Of a stretch of DNA of 64,000 nucleotides, positions 1 to 11,218 are shown one piece after another (positions within the stretch are counted from its first letter, which is position 1; each line of letters begins with the position of its first letter). A program made the translations under genes and the position numbers. The DNA comes from Amblyomma americanum (Eukaryota > Arthropoda > Arachnida > Ixodida > Ixodidae), in NCBI RefSeq assembly GCF_052857255.1, contig NW_027526484.1, positions 1,523,501 to 1,587,500 of the forward strand, in the 5' to 3' direction. The notes under the pieces are model-generated. The model did no database searches. It was not told the origin of the DNA and saw nothing but the letters and a program-made list of their open reading frames with translations.

Positions 1-379
1 GATAATGAGCATCTGGAATCTTAAATTTGAAAATTACTGCCGCTTAGCCGAAGAGTGCGGCGAGTTATAAGCTCTCTCTGGTTCGCGAAATTATTATCGC
101 AATGACGACGCCAGGCATAAGTATCTGAGGATTGTTTAGAGTGCATAATGATGTCAGATGTGCATGGGCATAGACAGGAGGGCTTTTCTGCGTAGCGCTT
201 TTGTGAGCCACCTTCTGAGAGCGTTGGTCCTCTGTTCAGAACATCGCACGTTTGCGGCATTGGCCTCCCGAACACGTGCACCGTTCCGAACATTATGCGG
301 GAGATCTGCAACGTCGCCACAGGCACTTTTACGGGAGTGTTTGGAAACGTTTACGCAATGGCTCCGTTGACAAAAACAT

Positions 380-700
380 TACGCGCCTAAGTTCGATTAG
401 CATATCTTTCGAAATAGTCGCCTTGCGCAGCAATGCACTCATCCCAGTGTTGTTACCAAAACCGCAAAGCGGACTGGAAGTCATTTTGCGTAATCCCGTC
501 CATAATGTCTTTGCGATTCACGCTGGATCTCTTAAGTGGTACTAAAACGGCGGCCACTCAGCTGCATCCTCATTCGCTTAAAAAAAACGAAGTCATCAGA
601 CGCTAAATCTGGAGAGTAAGACGGGTACGGAAGCCATATCGCGCTGTCGTTGACAAGTCACAAACGAGGGGTGCTCAGTGAAAGAGCGCACAATGCGACA
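380..700 (-). pseudogene. mariner transposase C-terminal relic
   Basis: Read on the minus strand, two frames together give the C-terminal part of a mariner-type (IS630-Tc1-mariner) transposase. The first block contains a SPDLA motif followed by DDFVFFKRM, matching the family's catalytic YSPDLAPxDYxLF region. The second ends in WDECIAAQGDYFE, matching the family's conserved C-terminus, with the stop at 387-389. At least one in-frame stop and one frameshift separate them, so the copy is dead. The N-terminal catalytic half and terminal repeats were not recognised. Confidence 0.72.
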
Positions 701-1299
701 CGTTGTTAATTCCTTCTCCTAAGGAGTCAGCAGTCGGAGCTCAAACTATAGAGCGACACGCCGCGTGTTTAATTCCGTCTTTAGGAGTGTGTGTACTGAC
801 CAATATACCAAGCCATAATTATCTCTACTCCTACGAACCTCCAGCCCAAGTTCCCTGACACGCTCCGCGTTTCCTGGGGTACCGCTACTGTATGGCCTTC
901 CAGATCGGTAGTAATCATCGAGGCGCGATAAGCTCTGAAGCTGCTGGTCTTCTTGAAACATTTCGTAAGGCTCATTGCCCCTTTGTCGGACGTTTACGGA
1001 AGCGTAATTAACTTTAATCACCTTAATTAACGGTCAAGTGATCGTGAACCTTCCGTCGTAAGATTCATCACGCGAAGATGCTCCTCTAACAGACGGAGAA
1101 GGTAGCGTGTGGCACAAGGCGTGATGCATGCGGACAGATCGACAACGGCTCTACAAAGTTTGAGCATTCTGGAGACATGCTAGCTTAGACTCATGCCGGA
1201 TTACTGTACGCCAGTCGCGCATCACAGTGGGTCCACCTGGCGCCGCCCCTGCCAATGCGCGTGCGCAAGAGGCGGCTGGTAATCCGGTATATATCGACG
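701..1299. other. unassigned intergenic sequence
   Basis: No coding homology, RNA gene or repeat boundary was recognised. Short open frames on the minus strand (746-1021) look like chance frames. Confidence 0.5.
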
Positions 1300-1526
1300 G
1301 TTTTTCGGGTTGAACGTCCCAAAGCGACTCGGGCTATGAAAGACGCCGTAGTGGAGGGCTCCACGTATTTCGGCCACCTCGACTCTTTTAACGTGCACTG
1401 ACATCTTACAGCACACGGGCCTCCAGCATTTCGCCTTTATCGAAATGCTACCGCCGCAGGCGGGATTGAACCCACGTCTTTCGGATCAGCAGCCGAGTGC
1501 CATAACCAATAAGCCACCACGGCGGC
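1300..1526 (-). repeat. tRNA-derived SINE (Ruka-like), full-length copy
   Basis: On the minus strand the copy starts with a tRNA-like head: an A-box-like segment (GGTGGCTTATTGGTTATGGC) and a B-box-like GGGTTCAATCCC. A body with GGCGAAAT, GTCAGTGCACGTTAA and GGCGTC...CATAGCC motifs follows, ending near GGGACGTTCAACCC. The same body recurs at 3989-4078, 21244-21477, 21817-22010, 29676-29868 and 32000-32227. The Ruka assignment is from memory of tick SINEs and was not searched. Confidence 0.8.
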
Positions 1527-2405
1527 TTGTATATGTCCTCGCTAGTACTCGTCCCCAACGAAAAAAACTCTCAAACTGAGGAAGCTTACCACGCGAAACC
1601 AGGGAGAGAAGCCGAGGCAACTAGCGTGAGGCAAAGCAAACAAGTGTGCTCTGTTTGGTGTGTGCAAGTAATGCAGACTACTGTTGCTAGGCCGATTACG
1701 ATACAGTTTCGTTGCTTACAGGGTAAGTTCACACAAACATCCAATAGGCAGGCGCGAAAATTAGCAATTAATCCTTGACAATTCTACGATGAGTCAATAA
1801 CGTCAAATATCACATCATTTTTGTTGCAGTAAACTCCGTGCGTCATATCTCGCACGCCAGTTTTGGTTGCTTCAGGCGTTGCTAAGGTTTCACATTATGA
1901 TTGAACGTCACATGAGGGAGCTTGCTATTGTCTTCCTAGTAGTTGCAAACAATCCGCGAGCTTTATTGCTGGGGTTCCCGGACGCCGGCATACGCATTGA
2001 TCGCCACATATCGTTTGGTCTTTCTTCACGGAGCAAATTGAGGAAATTACTCACATATTTGTCTCTTGGGTACAAGGAGAGCTCACCGACACACTTACCT
2101 TTCTTCGGCGTTAGAGCCACGAGTCTTTGCCACTCTGTTCTTGAGCAGAAGCAGTGTAGCAACTTCCTTTTTTGTCCTTTTTCCTTCGGTAACCATTTCG
2201 TGCGAACTGCGCTGCACTTGTGTTCTACACCGGCACACTTGGAACAGAATTAAAAGAAACCTCACTTGTTTGAGTGCATCCTCTTAAGTGCTACGCTCTC
2301 AATAACGTCAGTTATGTCTCTGTCCAAGGAAAGAAAAATCTGCGCAACAAGCACTTTGCATCGCACGAACGTGTCATTGATGCACAGAGACATATTGCAC
2401 ACAAA
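1527..2405. other. unassigned intergenic sequence
   Basis: There is no convincing exon or transposon domain. The 128-codon plus frame at 1867-2253 overlaps an antisense frame and has no recognisable motif. Confidence 0.5.
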
Positions 2406-2661
2406 AGTGAACTGGCGCAAGAAAACGAAGACAGCACATACAAGACCGGACTAGCGCCAACTTTTATTTTGCGAAGTCGCCACGTTTTAACCACATGAAG
2501 CAAACACACAAGCAAATGCACTGAGGGGTGACTCGATGATACGATACACCTGCCAAAGAAGTAAACCAGGGAAGCAGAGATTTGCCGCGAAATAAACGTC
2601 ATTGGAAGTTGGCGCGAGTCCTGTCTTGTTTGCGTTGTCGTCGTCTTCTCGCGCCAGTTCC
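2406..2661. repeat. foldback element, imperfect inverted repeat
   Basis: The arm 2406-2465 (ACTGGCGCAAGAAAACGAAG at its start) is the imperfect reverse complement of 2604-2661 (CTTCTCGCGCCAGTTCC at its end). About 140 bp separate the arms. Both arms carry a GCGCCAACTT / AAGTTGGCGC end. The arrangement suggests a foldback or two-headed repeat. No transposase is present, and long minus frames across it (2312-2674) merely follow the palindrome. Confidence 0.6.
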
Positions 2662-2674
2662 TTTTTATGCCCAT

Positions 2675-3892
2675 TATGTGTCTTAATACTACCTACTAGT
2701 TTTACAATCAATGTACCATGCCATTGACGTGTCAGCAGTCTCCCTCATTTTTCGGGGGTGGATGATGCTACTCGTGCACTAATACTGGTGGGAAAATGGA
2801 CAATCCAGATTTGTTTTTGACGTCACATCTTTCTGTGTCTTTACCTATAAATAATAACAGTAACAATAACTATATTTATTTGCGTTAGGGTGAGGAAAGA
2901 GGTTGATGGAGGAAACGAGGTGAATAAAAAAAATTCCTGAATTGTTTCTACTTTCCCAATGTACACAATCGCTGAATAAGAGGCGGATAGCTCAATTTAT
3001 AACCAAACAAAATTAAATACAAATGCATCAAAGGTATAAACTTGAAAATAATTTAAGATGTATGTGGTACACGCATGTGCGGCATAGATAAAACTATGCC
3101 CTTAGAAAAAGTGGATACGGAAGAATATAAAACGTGGCACACTAAATCATAAATCATTACAGTACGTGGCACCTAGGAGGGAAAAGCTTCACCACGCCAC
3201 GGTTGGACAAGTATGCGCCCCTTCCATAATGGCATGGGCAGGGGACGATGTCCTCACACTCGAGCTGACGGGCTAACAATTCTTGTCATGCATTTTTTTA
3301 CAGTTTTTGGGCTGTGCTGATTCGAACTTCCTTTCTTGCTATCTTACATTTTCACTACAGTCCTTTTTTTTCACCTCCCCCCTTCTATCCCAAGCCCAAG
3401 GTCTACCAGTCGCATTACGAAGGACAGCTGCTTGCTGCTTGCACCGCCTGCCACCACTCGATCATCAGGATTCGATTACAGACCACTTTTCTTTTTTTAT
3501 TTTACCTGATACCCTGCGAGGCCAGCCGCCTCGTTTCGCGAAGCACCAAATCAATAAAGACAAACTCGGTTTTTCTGTACCATTTCTGACGCACTATCCA
3601 AGAGTTAGATCACCTGACCTCCTAAAAGAGTGATAAGGCCCCGCTAATACCGCGGTGGTACAGTGTGTGATGCAGGTTGATTCTTCCAGCGGCAGCACTA
3701 GCACGGCGCCTCCAGTTCAGGTACAAAACTTTCATCGTTTATGAATTTGCCAGAAACTTAACTCGATCAATAACTCGAGCAATATTACTGTGAAAGCTGC
3801 ATTTATAAAAAACGGTGCAGGTAGTGCGCACAAGTAGTTACAACAATGCGCAGAGTTTGCCCAACATTTGCTTGCAATAAATAAATAAATAA

Positions 3893-3896
<4 letters not shown>
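2675..3896. other. unassigned intergenic sequence
   Basis: AT-rich sequence with a pyrimidine-rich stretch near 3350-3400 and an isolated AATAAA near 3552. No gene was recognised. Confidence 0.45.
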
Positions 3897-3966
<70 letters not shown>

Positions 3967-3981
3967 TAGGTAGGTAGGTAG
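3897..3981. repeat. compound microsatellite (TA)n(GA)n(TAGG)n
   Basis: Pure TA dinucleotides at 3897-3942 pass into GA dinucleotides at 3943-3966 and TAGG tetranucleotides at 3967-3981. Confidence 0.97.
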
Positions 3982-3988
3982 ATATATA

Positions 3989-4074
3989 TTGCGGATTTCG
4001 ACTTTTGATGCAGGCGAAATTGTAGAGGCCTGTGTACTGTGTGATGTCGGTGCACGTTGAAGAATCCCAGGTGG

Positions 4075-4078
<4 letters not shown>
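3989..4078 (+). repeat. SINE 3'-body fragment between microsatellites
   Basis: It contains GGCGAAATTGTAGAGGCCTG and GTCGGTGCACGTT as in the full SINE copies, but the tRNA head and distal end are missing. Microsatellites abut it on both sides. Confidence 0.75.

Positions 4079-4131
<53 letters not shown>
4078..4131. repeat. (TA)n microsatellite
   Basis: About 26 TA dinucleotides join the SINE fragment to the first 480-bp tRNA-like unit. Confidence 0.97.
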
Positions 4132-4134
<3 letters not shown>

Positions 4135-4274
4135 GGGAGCTAACAGCCACCGAAACAAAGGTGCATAGGGGAATGTTTTTTTTATGTGTTGTGCTTATCA
4201 GTGGGATAGTAGAGTACTTAGTTAATAAATCGCTTAAAGAAAATTACTTATAAAACAGTAGAAAAAACAACCAT

Positions 4275-4319
4275 GCCGCCGGTGGGATCCGGTGCTCTTA
4301 CCAACTGAGCTACGGCGAC
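4275..4319 (-). pseudogene. tRNA-like core, internally deleted
   Basis: This is the same core as at 4739-4811 but lacking about 28 nt that cover the anticodon arm and the 5' part of the T arm. The A-box and acceptor ends remain. It cannot fold as a tRNA. Confidence 0.75.
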
Positions 4320-4738
4320 GGCTGTCCAATCTGCTGCTCTCGTGGGTATTTATGTTCATTGGGTGTAAGCGGACGTTGAGAGTGTTCACCAGCGCCACCC
4401 TCCACCATTGCGGCTGACGTAGCACGTCCTGTAATACCGCGAGTGTGACGTGGAACGTCATCTAACGGCGAGGGCGGAAACTGTGCGAGAGCCTTCTTAA
4501 GCTACCAATGGCATCAAGACTGCCAGAACCGAGACCCTCGTTAAGCTATTAGCAGATAAGATAAATGAAATGAGGGGCCCGTTTGACAAACTAATGAAGG
4601 GAGCTAACAGCCACCCAAACCAAGGTGGATAGGGGAATGTTTTTTTATGTGTTGAGCTTATCAGTGGGATATTATAGTACTTAGGTTAATAAATCGCTTA
4701 AAGAAAATTACTTATAAAACAGCAGAAAAAACAGCCAT

Positions 4739-4811
4739 GCCGCCGGTGGGATCCGAACCAACGACCTCCGAATATCGCGTCCGGTGCTATTACCAACTTA
4801 GCTACGGCGAC
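4739..4811 (-). pseudogene. tRNA-like core of repeat unit 2
   Basis: 73 nt with a 7-bp acceptor stem and a D arm weakened by substitutions (a C to A-type change in the D stem). It has an anticodon arm with loop CGCGATA and a T arm. Flanks match the other units. It is probably a decayed tRNA-derived sequence rather than a working gene. Confidence 0.6.
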
Positions 4812-5369
4812 GGCTGTCCAATTTGCTGCTCTCGTGGGTATTTATGTTCATTGGGTGTAAGCGAACCTTGAGAGTGTTCACCAGCGCCACCCTCCACCAT
4901 AGCGGCGGACGTAGCACGTCCTGTAATACCGCGAGTGTGACGTGAAACGTCATCTAACGGCAAGGGCGGAAACTGTGCGAGAGCCCTCTTAGCTACCTAT
5001 GGCATCAAGACTGCCAGAACCGAGACCCTCGTTAAGCTATTAGGTGATAAGTTAAATGAAATGAGGGGCCCGTTTGACAAACTTATGAAGGGAGCTAACA
5101 GCCACCGAAACCAAAGTGCATAGGGGAATGTTTTTTTATGTGTTGTGCTTATCAGTGGGATATTATAGTACTTGATGCCATAGGTAGTTTAAGAGGGCTC
5201 TCGCACAATTTCCGCCCTCGCCGTTAGATGATGTTCCACGTCACACTCGCGGTATTACAGGACGTGCTACGTCCGCCGCTATGGTGGAGGGTGGCGCTGG
5301 TGAACACTCTCAAGGTTCGCTTACACCCAATGAACATAAATACCGACGAGAGTAGCAGATTGGACAGCC

Positions 5370-5442
5370 GTCGCCGTAGCTCAGTTGGTAAGAGCACCGG
5401 ACGCGATATTCAGTGGTCGTGGGTTCGGATCCCACCGGCGGC
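5370..5442 (+). tRNA. tRNA-like sequence, doubtful function
   Basis: The acceptor stem GTCGCCG/CGGCGGC pairs fully (one G-U). The D arm GCTC/GAGC is perfect and the A box TAGCTCAGTTGG fits the consensus. TTTT follows about 9 nt downstream, as for Pol III termination. Against a working tRNA: the anticodon loop CGCGATA lacks the universal U33, the T loop TTCGGAT lacks A58, and the anticodon stem has a mismatch here (TTCAG). The nominal anticodon would be CGA, but a serine tRNA should have a long variable arm, which is absent. Most likely tRNA-derived. Confidence 0.4.
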
Positions 5443-5625
5443 ATGGTTGCTTTTCTGCTGGTTTATAAGTAATTTTATTTAAACCAACTGATTGGCATTA
5501 GAAATTAAATAAAAAATATATAAAAACATTCCCCTATGCACCTTGGTTTCGGTGATTGTTGGCTTACTTAATATGTCTGTCAAACGAGCCCCTCATTTCA
5601 TTTGCCTTGTCTGCTATTAGCTTAA

Positions 5626-5630
5626 CGGGG
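5626..5630. other. target-site duplication of element A (left)
   Basis: CGGGG here matches CGGGG at 14403-14407 immediately after the 3' LTR. Both lie inside the same repeat unit, whose uninterrupted form elsewhere reads CTTAACGAGGGTCTCGG. Confidence 0.65.
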
Positions 5631-5636
5631 GAGTTA

Positions 5637-6475
5637 AGTTGTCGAGCTGTTGCTCAGGGACCGATCGCGCGCGCACCCCGAAGCCGGTGGCTTGGCCCCC
5701 TTGGTTGATGTGTGTTAGCTGTTTTGGGGGCTCCTCGAGAAGACGCCATCCAGGCGCCGCCGAAATGGGTTTGTTTTGAGACAAACGCGGCAGATGACGG
5801 TAACGACGGTTTACCGGCAGTGAGGAGGCCCGTCCTTGTAAAGTCGCACTCGGCCGCAAGACGCGGCCGACGCGCGGACCCCTGGGGTTTCGAGAGGGGG
5901 TCGCGTGTAAATTTATTGCTTTCAACGGCGGGCCGGCCGCGGGACGGGCCGGACGCCTCGGAGCAGGCAGCAGAAGGGGGGAGCGCGACCAGGGCAGTGT
6001 GCGTGGTTCGGACTGGGTGTTCGGTTTCCCTGAGCTTCCGCTGGCGTTTTTAGGGATTTTGTGTCTCTGTGCTGTAACCAAGCGGAAATGCGCAACGTCT
6101 TCGTGGAATTCGCACTGTGCCCGCGCGAAAGCAACAACTTCAGCACCGGCGTGCTATTGGCTCCTTCAGTTTGAACGAAATTCTCCTGATTGGCTCTGAG
6201 AAGCGCATTTGCTATTAGTTACAAAAAGGGTCCCCAGAATGCTGGGCAAAGGGATTTAAAGGCGAGTTTTGGGCGCGAACGGGGAGGTTGGAGATCGGAG
6301 GGCAGGTCGCCTGTGAGGGCCCGTACAATAAAGAGCTGGTGTCCCGAAGAAGTTGTCCAGTCTGCTCCGCAACGTGTCGCCGGATCACCGAACCATCAGA
6401 AGACTTCAAGATCAACACCATCGATCTGTCGATCACTAACATAGATCGATAAGTCACCAATCATTAAAATTAACT
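5637..6475 (+). repeat. element A 5' LTR
   Basis: It begins AGTTGTCGAGCTG and ends AAAATTAACT (inverted AGTT/AACT ends rather than TG/CA, as also seen in Drosophila gypsy). A direct copy lies at 13567-14402. AATAAA at 6327-6332 is a likely polyadenylation signal. The exact left edge is ambiguous by five bases because AGTTA precedes it. Confidence 0.9.
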
Positions 6476-6492
6476 GGCGTAGTCGACAGGAT
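6475..6492 (+). other. element A primer-binding site (tRNA-Ser type)
   Basis: TGGCGTAGTCGACAGGAT follows the LTR and overlaps its last T. It is close to the complement of the 3' end of eukaryotic tRNA-Ser plus CCA (TGGCGCAGTCGGCAGGAT), with two substitutions. The tRNA sequence is recalled, not searched. Confidence 0.7.
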
Positions 6493-7062
6493 GATTCCGG
6501 CGGGTTTCTGCGGAGCGGACCCGGACACCGGCATTATGGAACGCCAGCGGAGGGTGACACCCTGGTGAGAGGCCCCGCCGCTGCGGCTGATCATCGCGAG
6601 TAGTGGGCGCTGTTTCGGAGGAAGCAAGCGAACTCCTGGTGACGGGCTTCGGAGGCTGGTGGGAGCGAAGAGAGGCGACATCCTGGTACGAAGCCTCTGG
6701 AGCTGTTGGAGTCGAAGAGGGGACGGCAGTTGAGGAGAGTCTTGGACGAAGACTGGTGCAAATCTGCGAAGCAACGAGGAGGCAACGAGAGGTCTCCGAG
6801 CAAGAGAGTGCTGCAGCCGTTAGAAAGGACGAGGCGGCGTTGGCGGCTGCGGCGAGACAACACCCCTTCGGTGCAGGCGTCCGAGACAGTAAGAGACGCG
6901 TCTATAAGAACACTTCCAGGTGACAGCGCAAGGTGACTCTTGAGCCGGTTCGTACCGGCGCCCTGTGCGGTCCAAGCGGGGCACCATCCTTCAGGGTCAA
7001 CGCGGGACGACAGCGACGGAGGAATCCAGGTGGGCCCTCTTGCTGCTTGCTACGGGTCAATC

Positions 7063-8122
7063 ATGTCGGTCACCACACGGGCGGAATCTCAACGCACAGA
7101 TGAATCTGGGGGATTGGAATCAGGGGCTGGAAGCCCACAGAACGTATCTAACTTGGAAGAGCAGCACAATCCGTAGGAGGGGCAGGGCAGAGCAGCTACA
7201 GGCAGCAGTGACGCTGCCATGCTAGTCGGGGAACGAGAGCTGGAGATAGAGAAGCTGAGAATAGAGGTCGAGTTGAAGCGACTCGAAAATGGAAGCTAGA
7301 ACCATCGAGGGTGTAGGTCGAGGTGGTAGGACAAAATTAGGGCAGTACGCGGACGATCTGAGGGAAGTCCTCGCACCGACGCCCGAATCAATCTGATGAA
7401 CTTGTGCCTACATGGTTTAAGACAGCGGAAAGTATGCTCCGGAGCTGTTCAATCCATGATAGCATTTCTGGCCAGGTCATACTTCCTTTTCTAAATGAGA
7501 AGAGCCGCACTCTGGTCGCCAACAAGTCGGATGATCGGGTGCTCCCTTATACAGAGATCAGAGAGCTGGTGCTCACCGAGCTGAAACTCACCCCCGAGGA
7601 GTCCAAGCGCAGGCTCTATGCCCATCGCAAGGGCAAGGAAAGCTGGGGTCAGTTCGTGACTAAGCTGGAAATTTTGTTGGATTATTACCTGCGTAGCCGG
7701 AATGTCGCGACGCTAGAGGATTTGAGCCAGTTGTTGGTGTGGACCGCGCCAAACAGATAATGTCAGACGAGCTGCGCGCATATGTTCTGCAACACGAAAC
7801 AGGAGAGTGGTTTAAGCCCACGAAGATTGCTCAGCTTGCGGAAAAGTTTGAGGAGAGCACAGTCGTGCACTGCCCGAGAACGATGGACGCGCCGAACGAA
7901 GTTTATGGCCCGCCACGAGAGGCAAGCAGCCGGACATGGGGCGGCGAGCAAAGAAACGAACGCCGACCTGCAGAGAAATGCTTTGGCTGCGGGCACTTCG
8001 GTCATATGCAGCGGAACTGTCCGCAGACTAGATCAAAGGGAGTGGCTGGTCAGGAATCAGGCGGGGAGCCCCAGCTGTTGTCGAGATTGACAGCGAGGGC
8101 CGCATGTGAGCTGGAGGCGTAG
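7063..8122 (+). pseudogene. element A gag with SCAN-like capsid and CCHC knuckle
   Basis: The likely start is ATG 7063, followed by an acidic and then coiled-coil-like stretch (VGERELEIEKLRIEVELKRL near 7221). The part at 7404-7890 spans a frameshift near 7740 and resembles a SCAN domain: W..F...L, TLEDLSQLLV, ELRAYVLQHETGEW and LAEKFEES motifs in order. A single zinc knuckle CFGCGHFGHMQRNC lies near 7978-8019. SCAN domains of vertebrate zinc-finger proteins are thought to derive from Gmr1-like Gag, which agrees with the pol order of this element. Several frameshifts break the gene. Confidence 0.72.
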
Positions 8123-8173
8123 ACAGAGATCGGGGCAAGAGAGCCGGCTGAGCATGGCTCCAGACTGACTTGG

Positions 8174-8674
8174 GTGGAGCTGATCTCTGGTGTGCGCCCG
8201 TTCAAGGCTTGCCTTGACTCAGGGGCAGATATAACGGTACTGAGGAAGGAGGTTGTCTCTAATAACGTGAAAGTGCAAGGCTCGGGAAGGGTGCGACTGC
8301 GCGGTGCGTTCGGCCACACGGTCTCGGCTGATCTCATGTATGTTGCCCTGAGTTTGGTCACGAGAGACGGCAGCTCCAATCCGCAATCATTCGTACTTTG
8401 CGCCGTCACTGACGAGCTCGCTGAGGGAGTGGACGCCTTATTGACCCCCGATGTTTTCGAGGGGCTTAGCAGAGTGCAGGAGGACGCAGCGGAGTGGGCT
8501 GATAGAATAACAAAGGCAGAGAGCGAAGCCGCGCTTCACGAGGACAGTGAGAGTGCCGCGTCCGTACTAGAGTTCGAACATGGGGTAGCAGCTGACGAAA
8601 GCCCAGGAGGCATTCGAGCGATGCAAATCGAGGTAATTCCGCCCGAGGAGGAACCGGCACAGTTGACCGCGTAG
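8174..8674 (+). pseudogene. element A aspartic protease
   Basis: A retropepsin-like domain with CLDSGADITVL near the start (DSG catalytic triad) and a later LLTPDVFEGL segment. The frame ends at a TAG at 8672-8674, where the reading should continue one base shifted into the pre-integrase linker (DEQRTDPSLVEAW...). A frameshift therefore separates protease from integrase. Confidence 0.75.
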
Positions 8675-8676
8675 TT

Positions 8677-10312
8677 GCTGACGAACAAAGAACAGATCCA
8701 TCCCTAGTAGAAGCCTGGGAGCAAGCACGAGCGGGCACACATGACATGCTGGTAGACGCAGGGCTGCTCTTACATCGAGACACAGTGGATGACAGACCTT
8801 GCACGCAGCTAGTCCTTCCGGAGAACCCCCGCCAGGAATTACTTACGTTGGCGCACGACATGCCATGTGAGGGCCACGTTTCGGAAAAGAAAAACTAAGC
8901 AGCGCATACGGAGCGCATTTTTCTGGCCGACGCACGCCGCTGATGTTAGAAGGCACTGTCAGACTTGTCACACCTGTCAAATGTTCTCAAACAGGCGTTC
9001 CATAGACAGGGTGCCAATAACGCCGGTGACGCGACCAAAGGAACCATTGGATGTTGTGTATATGGACTGCATAGGGCCAATTGAACCGGCTTCGGCACGC
9101 GGACATAGGTATGCCCTGTGTGTGATAGACCTGTGCACTCGATGGCCGGAGGTAATACCACTTAGATCACTGACCGCTAGAGCGACCTGCCAGGCGCTGG
9201 TGGACACATTCTCACGTTTGGGAATGCCACAGTTGATTTTTTGCGACCAAGGAACTAACTTTACTTCGAGTTTAACTAAAGAGCTAACCGAACACCTCGG
9301 GATACAAATGAGGTTCTCCACACCTGACCACCCGCAGAGAAATGGGATAGTGGAACGCTGGAATGGGACGTTTAAGGCGATGCTCAGGCATGTGATACAT
9401 GAGCATGCACGTGAATGGGACCGATTAATCCTCTTTATGCTCTGGGCCTATCGAGAGGTGCCACACGAGATAACAGGGATGTCCCCATTCGAGATGATGT
9501 ACGGACGAGTCCCGCAAGGCCCTCTCAATATACTGCAGAGAACTTGGACCGGCAAATGGACACCCCCTACGGGTCTTAATAAGGCAGCCTCGGCATACCT
9601 GGTTGAGCTCCGGCGGCGGATAACTGAAGCAGCAGAAAACGTAGACGAGCGGATCAGGCGAGTGCAGCAGGCGTACGCGGAGAAGTACAACATTCGGACC
9701 CGAACTAAAGAGTTCAGCGATGGAGAAGAAGTTCTGGTCCTGGAGACAGGACAGCACAGTAAGATGCAACCCAAACTGATAGGCCCAGATAAGGTTAAAG
9801 AGAGAAGGCGCCCGGAGAGTTATATCCTCCAGTTCACGGACGGCTCTGAGCGATGGGTGTACGCAAATCGCATCAGGAAATACTATGCGCGTGCGAACCA
9901 TATCGGGGTGATAGTTGAGTCGGACGGAGAGTTCGGAAACGTAGAAACCTTCCCAGACGCCCGCGGCCGCGAGAACGGCGCTCCTGACGTGTCACAGGAC
10001 GGTGAACGCCTCACAGACGAGCCGGTGACGCAACTCCGGCAGGTAATAACGCGACATAGGAGAGTCTACTCGGATAGGCCGGGCCGCTGCAAGCTTGGCG
10101 AGCACAAGATCAACCTCCTGCCAGGTGCGAAGCCAGCAAAGGCTTACCCGTACAGAGTACCCGTCGCACTCCGATCCGAGGTCGAACGGCAGATCGCAGA
10201 ATTGATAGAATGGGGCCTTGTGTACCCCGTGGAGAGTAGCTTTGCGCATCCGATCGTCTGTGTGGCGAAAAAGGACGGAACAGTTCACTGTGCATTGGCT
10301 ATCACCAGCTGA
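8677..10312 (+). pseudogene. element A integrase fused to N-terminal reverse transcriptase
   Basis: An HHCC zinc motif (HDMPCEGH ... CQTCHTC, 8850-8990) is followed by a DDE core: MDCIG near 9064, FCDQGTNF near 9240 and GIVERWNGTF near 9346. A C-terminal region follows, and the same open frame continues into the start of RT (LPGAKPAKAYPYRVP near 10120; VESSFAHPIVCVAKKDGT near 10230-10280). One extra A near 8890 shifts the frame in the zinc motif. After KKDGT the frame breaks and a TAG precedes the LINE insertion. The continuous frame shows that integrase before RT is genuine and not a rearrangement. Confidence 0.85.
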
Positions 10313-10337
10313 ATGCTGAATAGGAGGCAGACAGCTT

Positions 10338-10347
10338 TCCCATGGGT
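10338..10347. other. LINE target-site duplication, left copy
   Basis: TCCCATGGGT here is repeated at 11219-11228. Removing the inserted segment and one copy rejoins the RT reading ...SFPMGNVTEML. Confidence 0.85.
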
Positions 10348-11218
10348 CATCATCCTCATCAGCCTTACTACAACCACTGCAGGGCAAAGGCCTCTCCCAT
10401 GTCTCTCCAATTAACCCTATCCTTTGCCAGCTGCATCCACCCTTTGCCTGCAAACTTCTTAATCTCATCCGCCCACCTAACCTTCTGCCGCCCCCTGCTA
10501 CGCTTACTTTCTCTTGGAACCCACTCCGTTACCCTTAAGGACCAGCGGTTATCTTGCCTTCGCATTACATGCCCTGCCCAAGCCCATTTCTTTCTCTTGA
10601 TTTCGACTAGGATGTCATTAACCCGTGTTTGTTCCCTCACCCACTCTGCCCGCTTCCGATCTCTTAACGTTACACCTATCATTTATCTTTCCATGGCTCG
10701 CTGCGTTGTCCTTAACCTAAGCTGAACTCTTTTCGTTAGCCTCCACGTTTCTGCCCCGTAGGTGAGTACCGGTAAGATTATGCTGTTGTACACTTTCCTC
10801 TTGAGGGAAATTGGTAAACTGCCACTCATGATCTGCGAGAATTTGCCATATGCGCTCCAGCCCATTCTTATCCTTCTAGTTATCTCCCTCTCATGATCTG
10901 GATCAGCTGTCACTACCTGCCCTAAGTAGACGTATTCCGGCACAATTTCTAGGCTCTCGCTGCCAATTGTGAACTGTTGTTCCCTTGCTAGGCTGTTGAA
11001 CATTACCTTGGTTTTCTGCATGTTAATTTTTAGACCCATCGATCTGCTCTGCCTGTCTAACTCGTTGATCATGATTTTCAGTTCACCTCCTGAGTGACTC
11101 AGCAAGGCAATGTCATCAGCAAATCGCAGATTATTTAGGTATTCTCCATTTATTCTTATTCCCAACTGTTCCCAATTCAGGCTTCGAAATACCTCCTGGG
11201 TAATACCTGGGAAATACC
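10348..11218 (-). mobile_element. RTE-like LINE, 5'-truncated, inserted in element A
   Basis: 871 bp on the minus strand encode the end of a non-LTR reverse transcriptase: RFADDIALLSHSGGE catalytic motif (about 11085-11130), YLGQVVTADPDHE, RIRMGWSAYGKF, LTYGAETWRLTK and a C-terminal GHVMRRQDNRW ... GRQKVRWADEIKKF block. The 3' end has GATGAGGATGATGA, the low-complexity tail common in RTE elements. The reading is split near 10683 by a frame change. A 10-bp target duplication flanks it. The 5' half, including the endonuclease, is absent. Confidence 0.85.

Larger units (their letters stand above)
4131..5173 (-). repeat. tandem array of ~480-bp tRNA-like units (minus orientation)
   Basis: Two whole units and a partial one lie head to tail. 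Each starts (plus-strand view) with GAAGGGAGCTAACAGCCACC at about 4132, 4595 and 5088. Each full unit holds a tRNA-like core on the minus strand followed by a T-run, then conserved flanks. The third unit stops at 5173, where the array switches to plus orientation. No protein is encoded; the short frames here are chance. Confidence 0.85.
5174..5630 (+). repeat. 480-bp tRNA-like unit, plus orientation, left of element A
   Basis: The same family as 4131-5173 in reverse orientation. It runs from GATGCCATAGGTAG to GCTATTAGCTTAACGGGG, where element A interrupts the repeat. The AT-rich spacer after the tRNA-like core differs from that of the minus units, which suggests two subfamilies. Confidence 0.8.

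Noticed and set aside
3732..4158. Minus-strand frames encoding long Tyr-Ile repeats
   Set aside because: They are translations of (TA)n and (GA)n microsatellites. The same applies to frames at 14742-15109 and 21349-21594.
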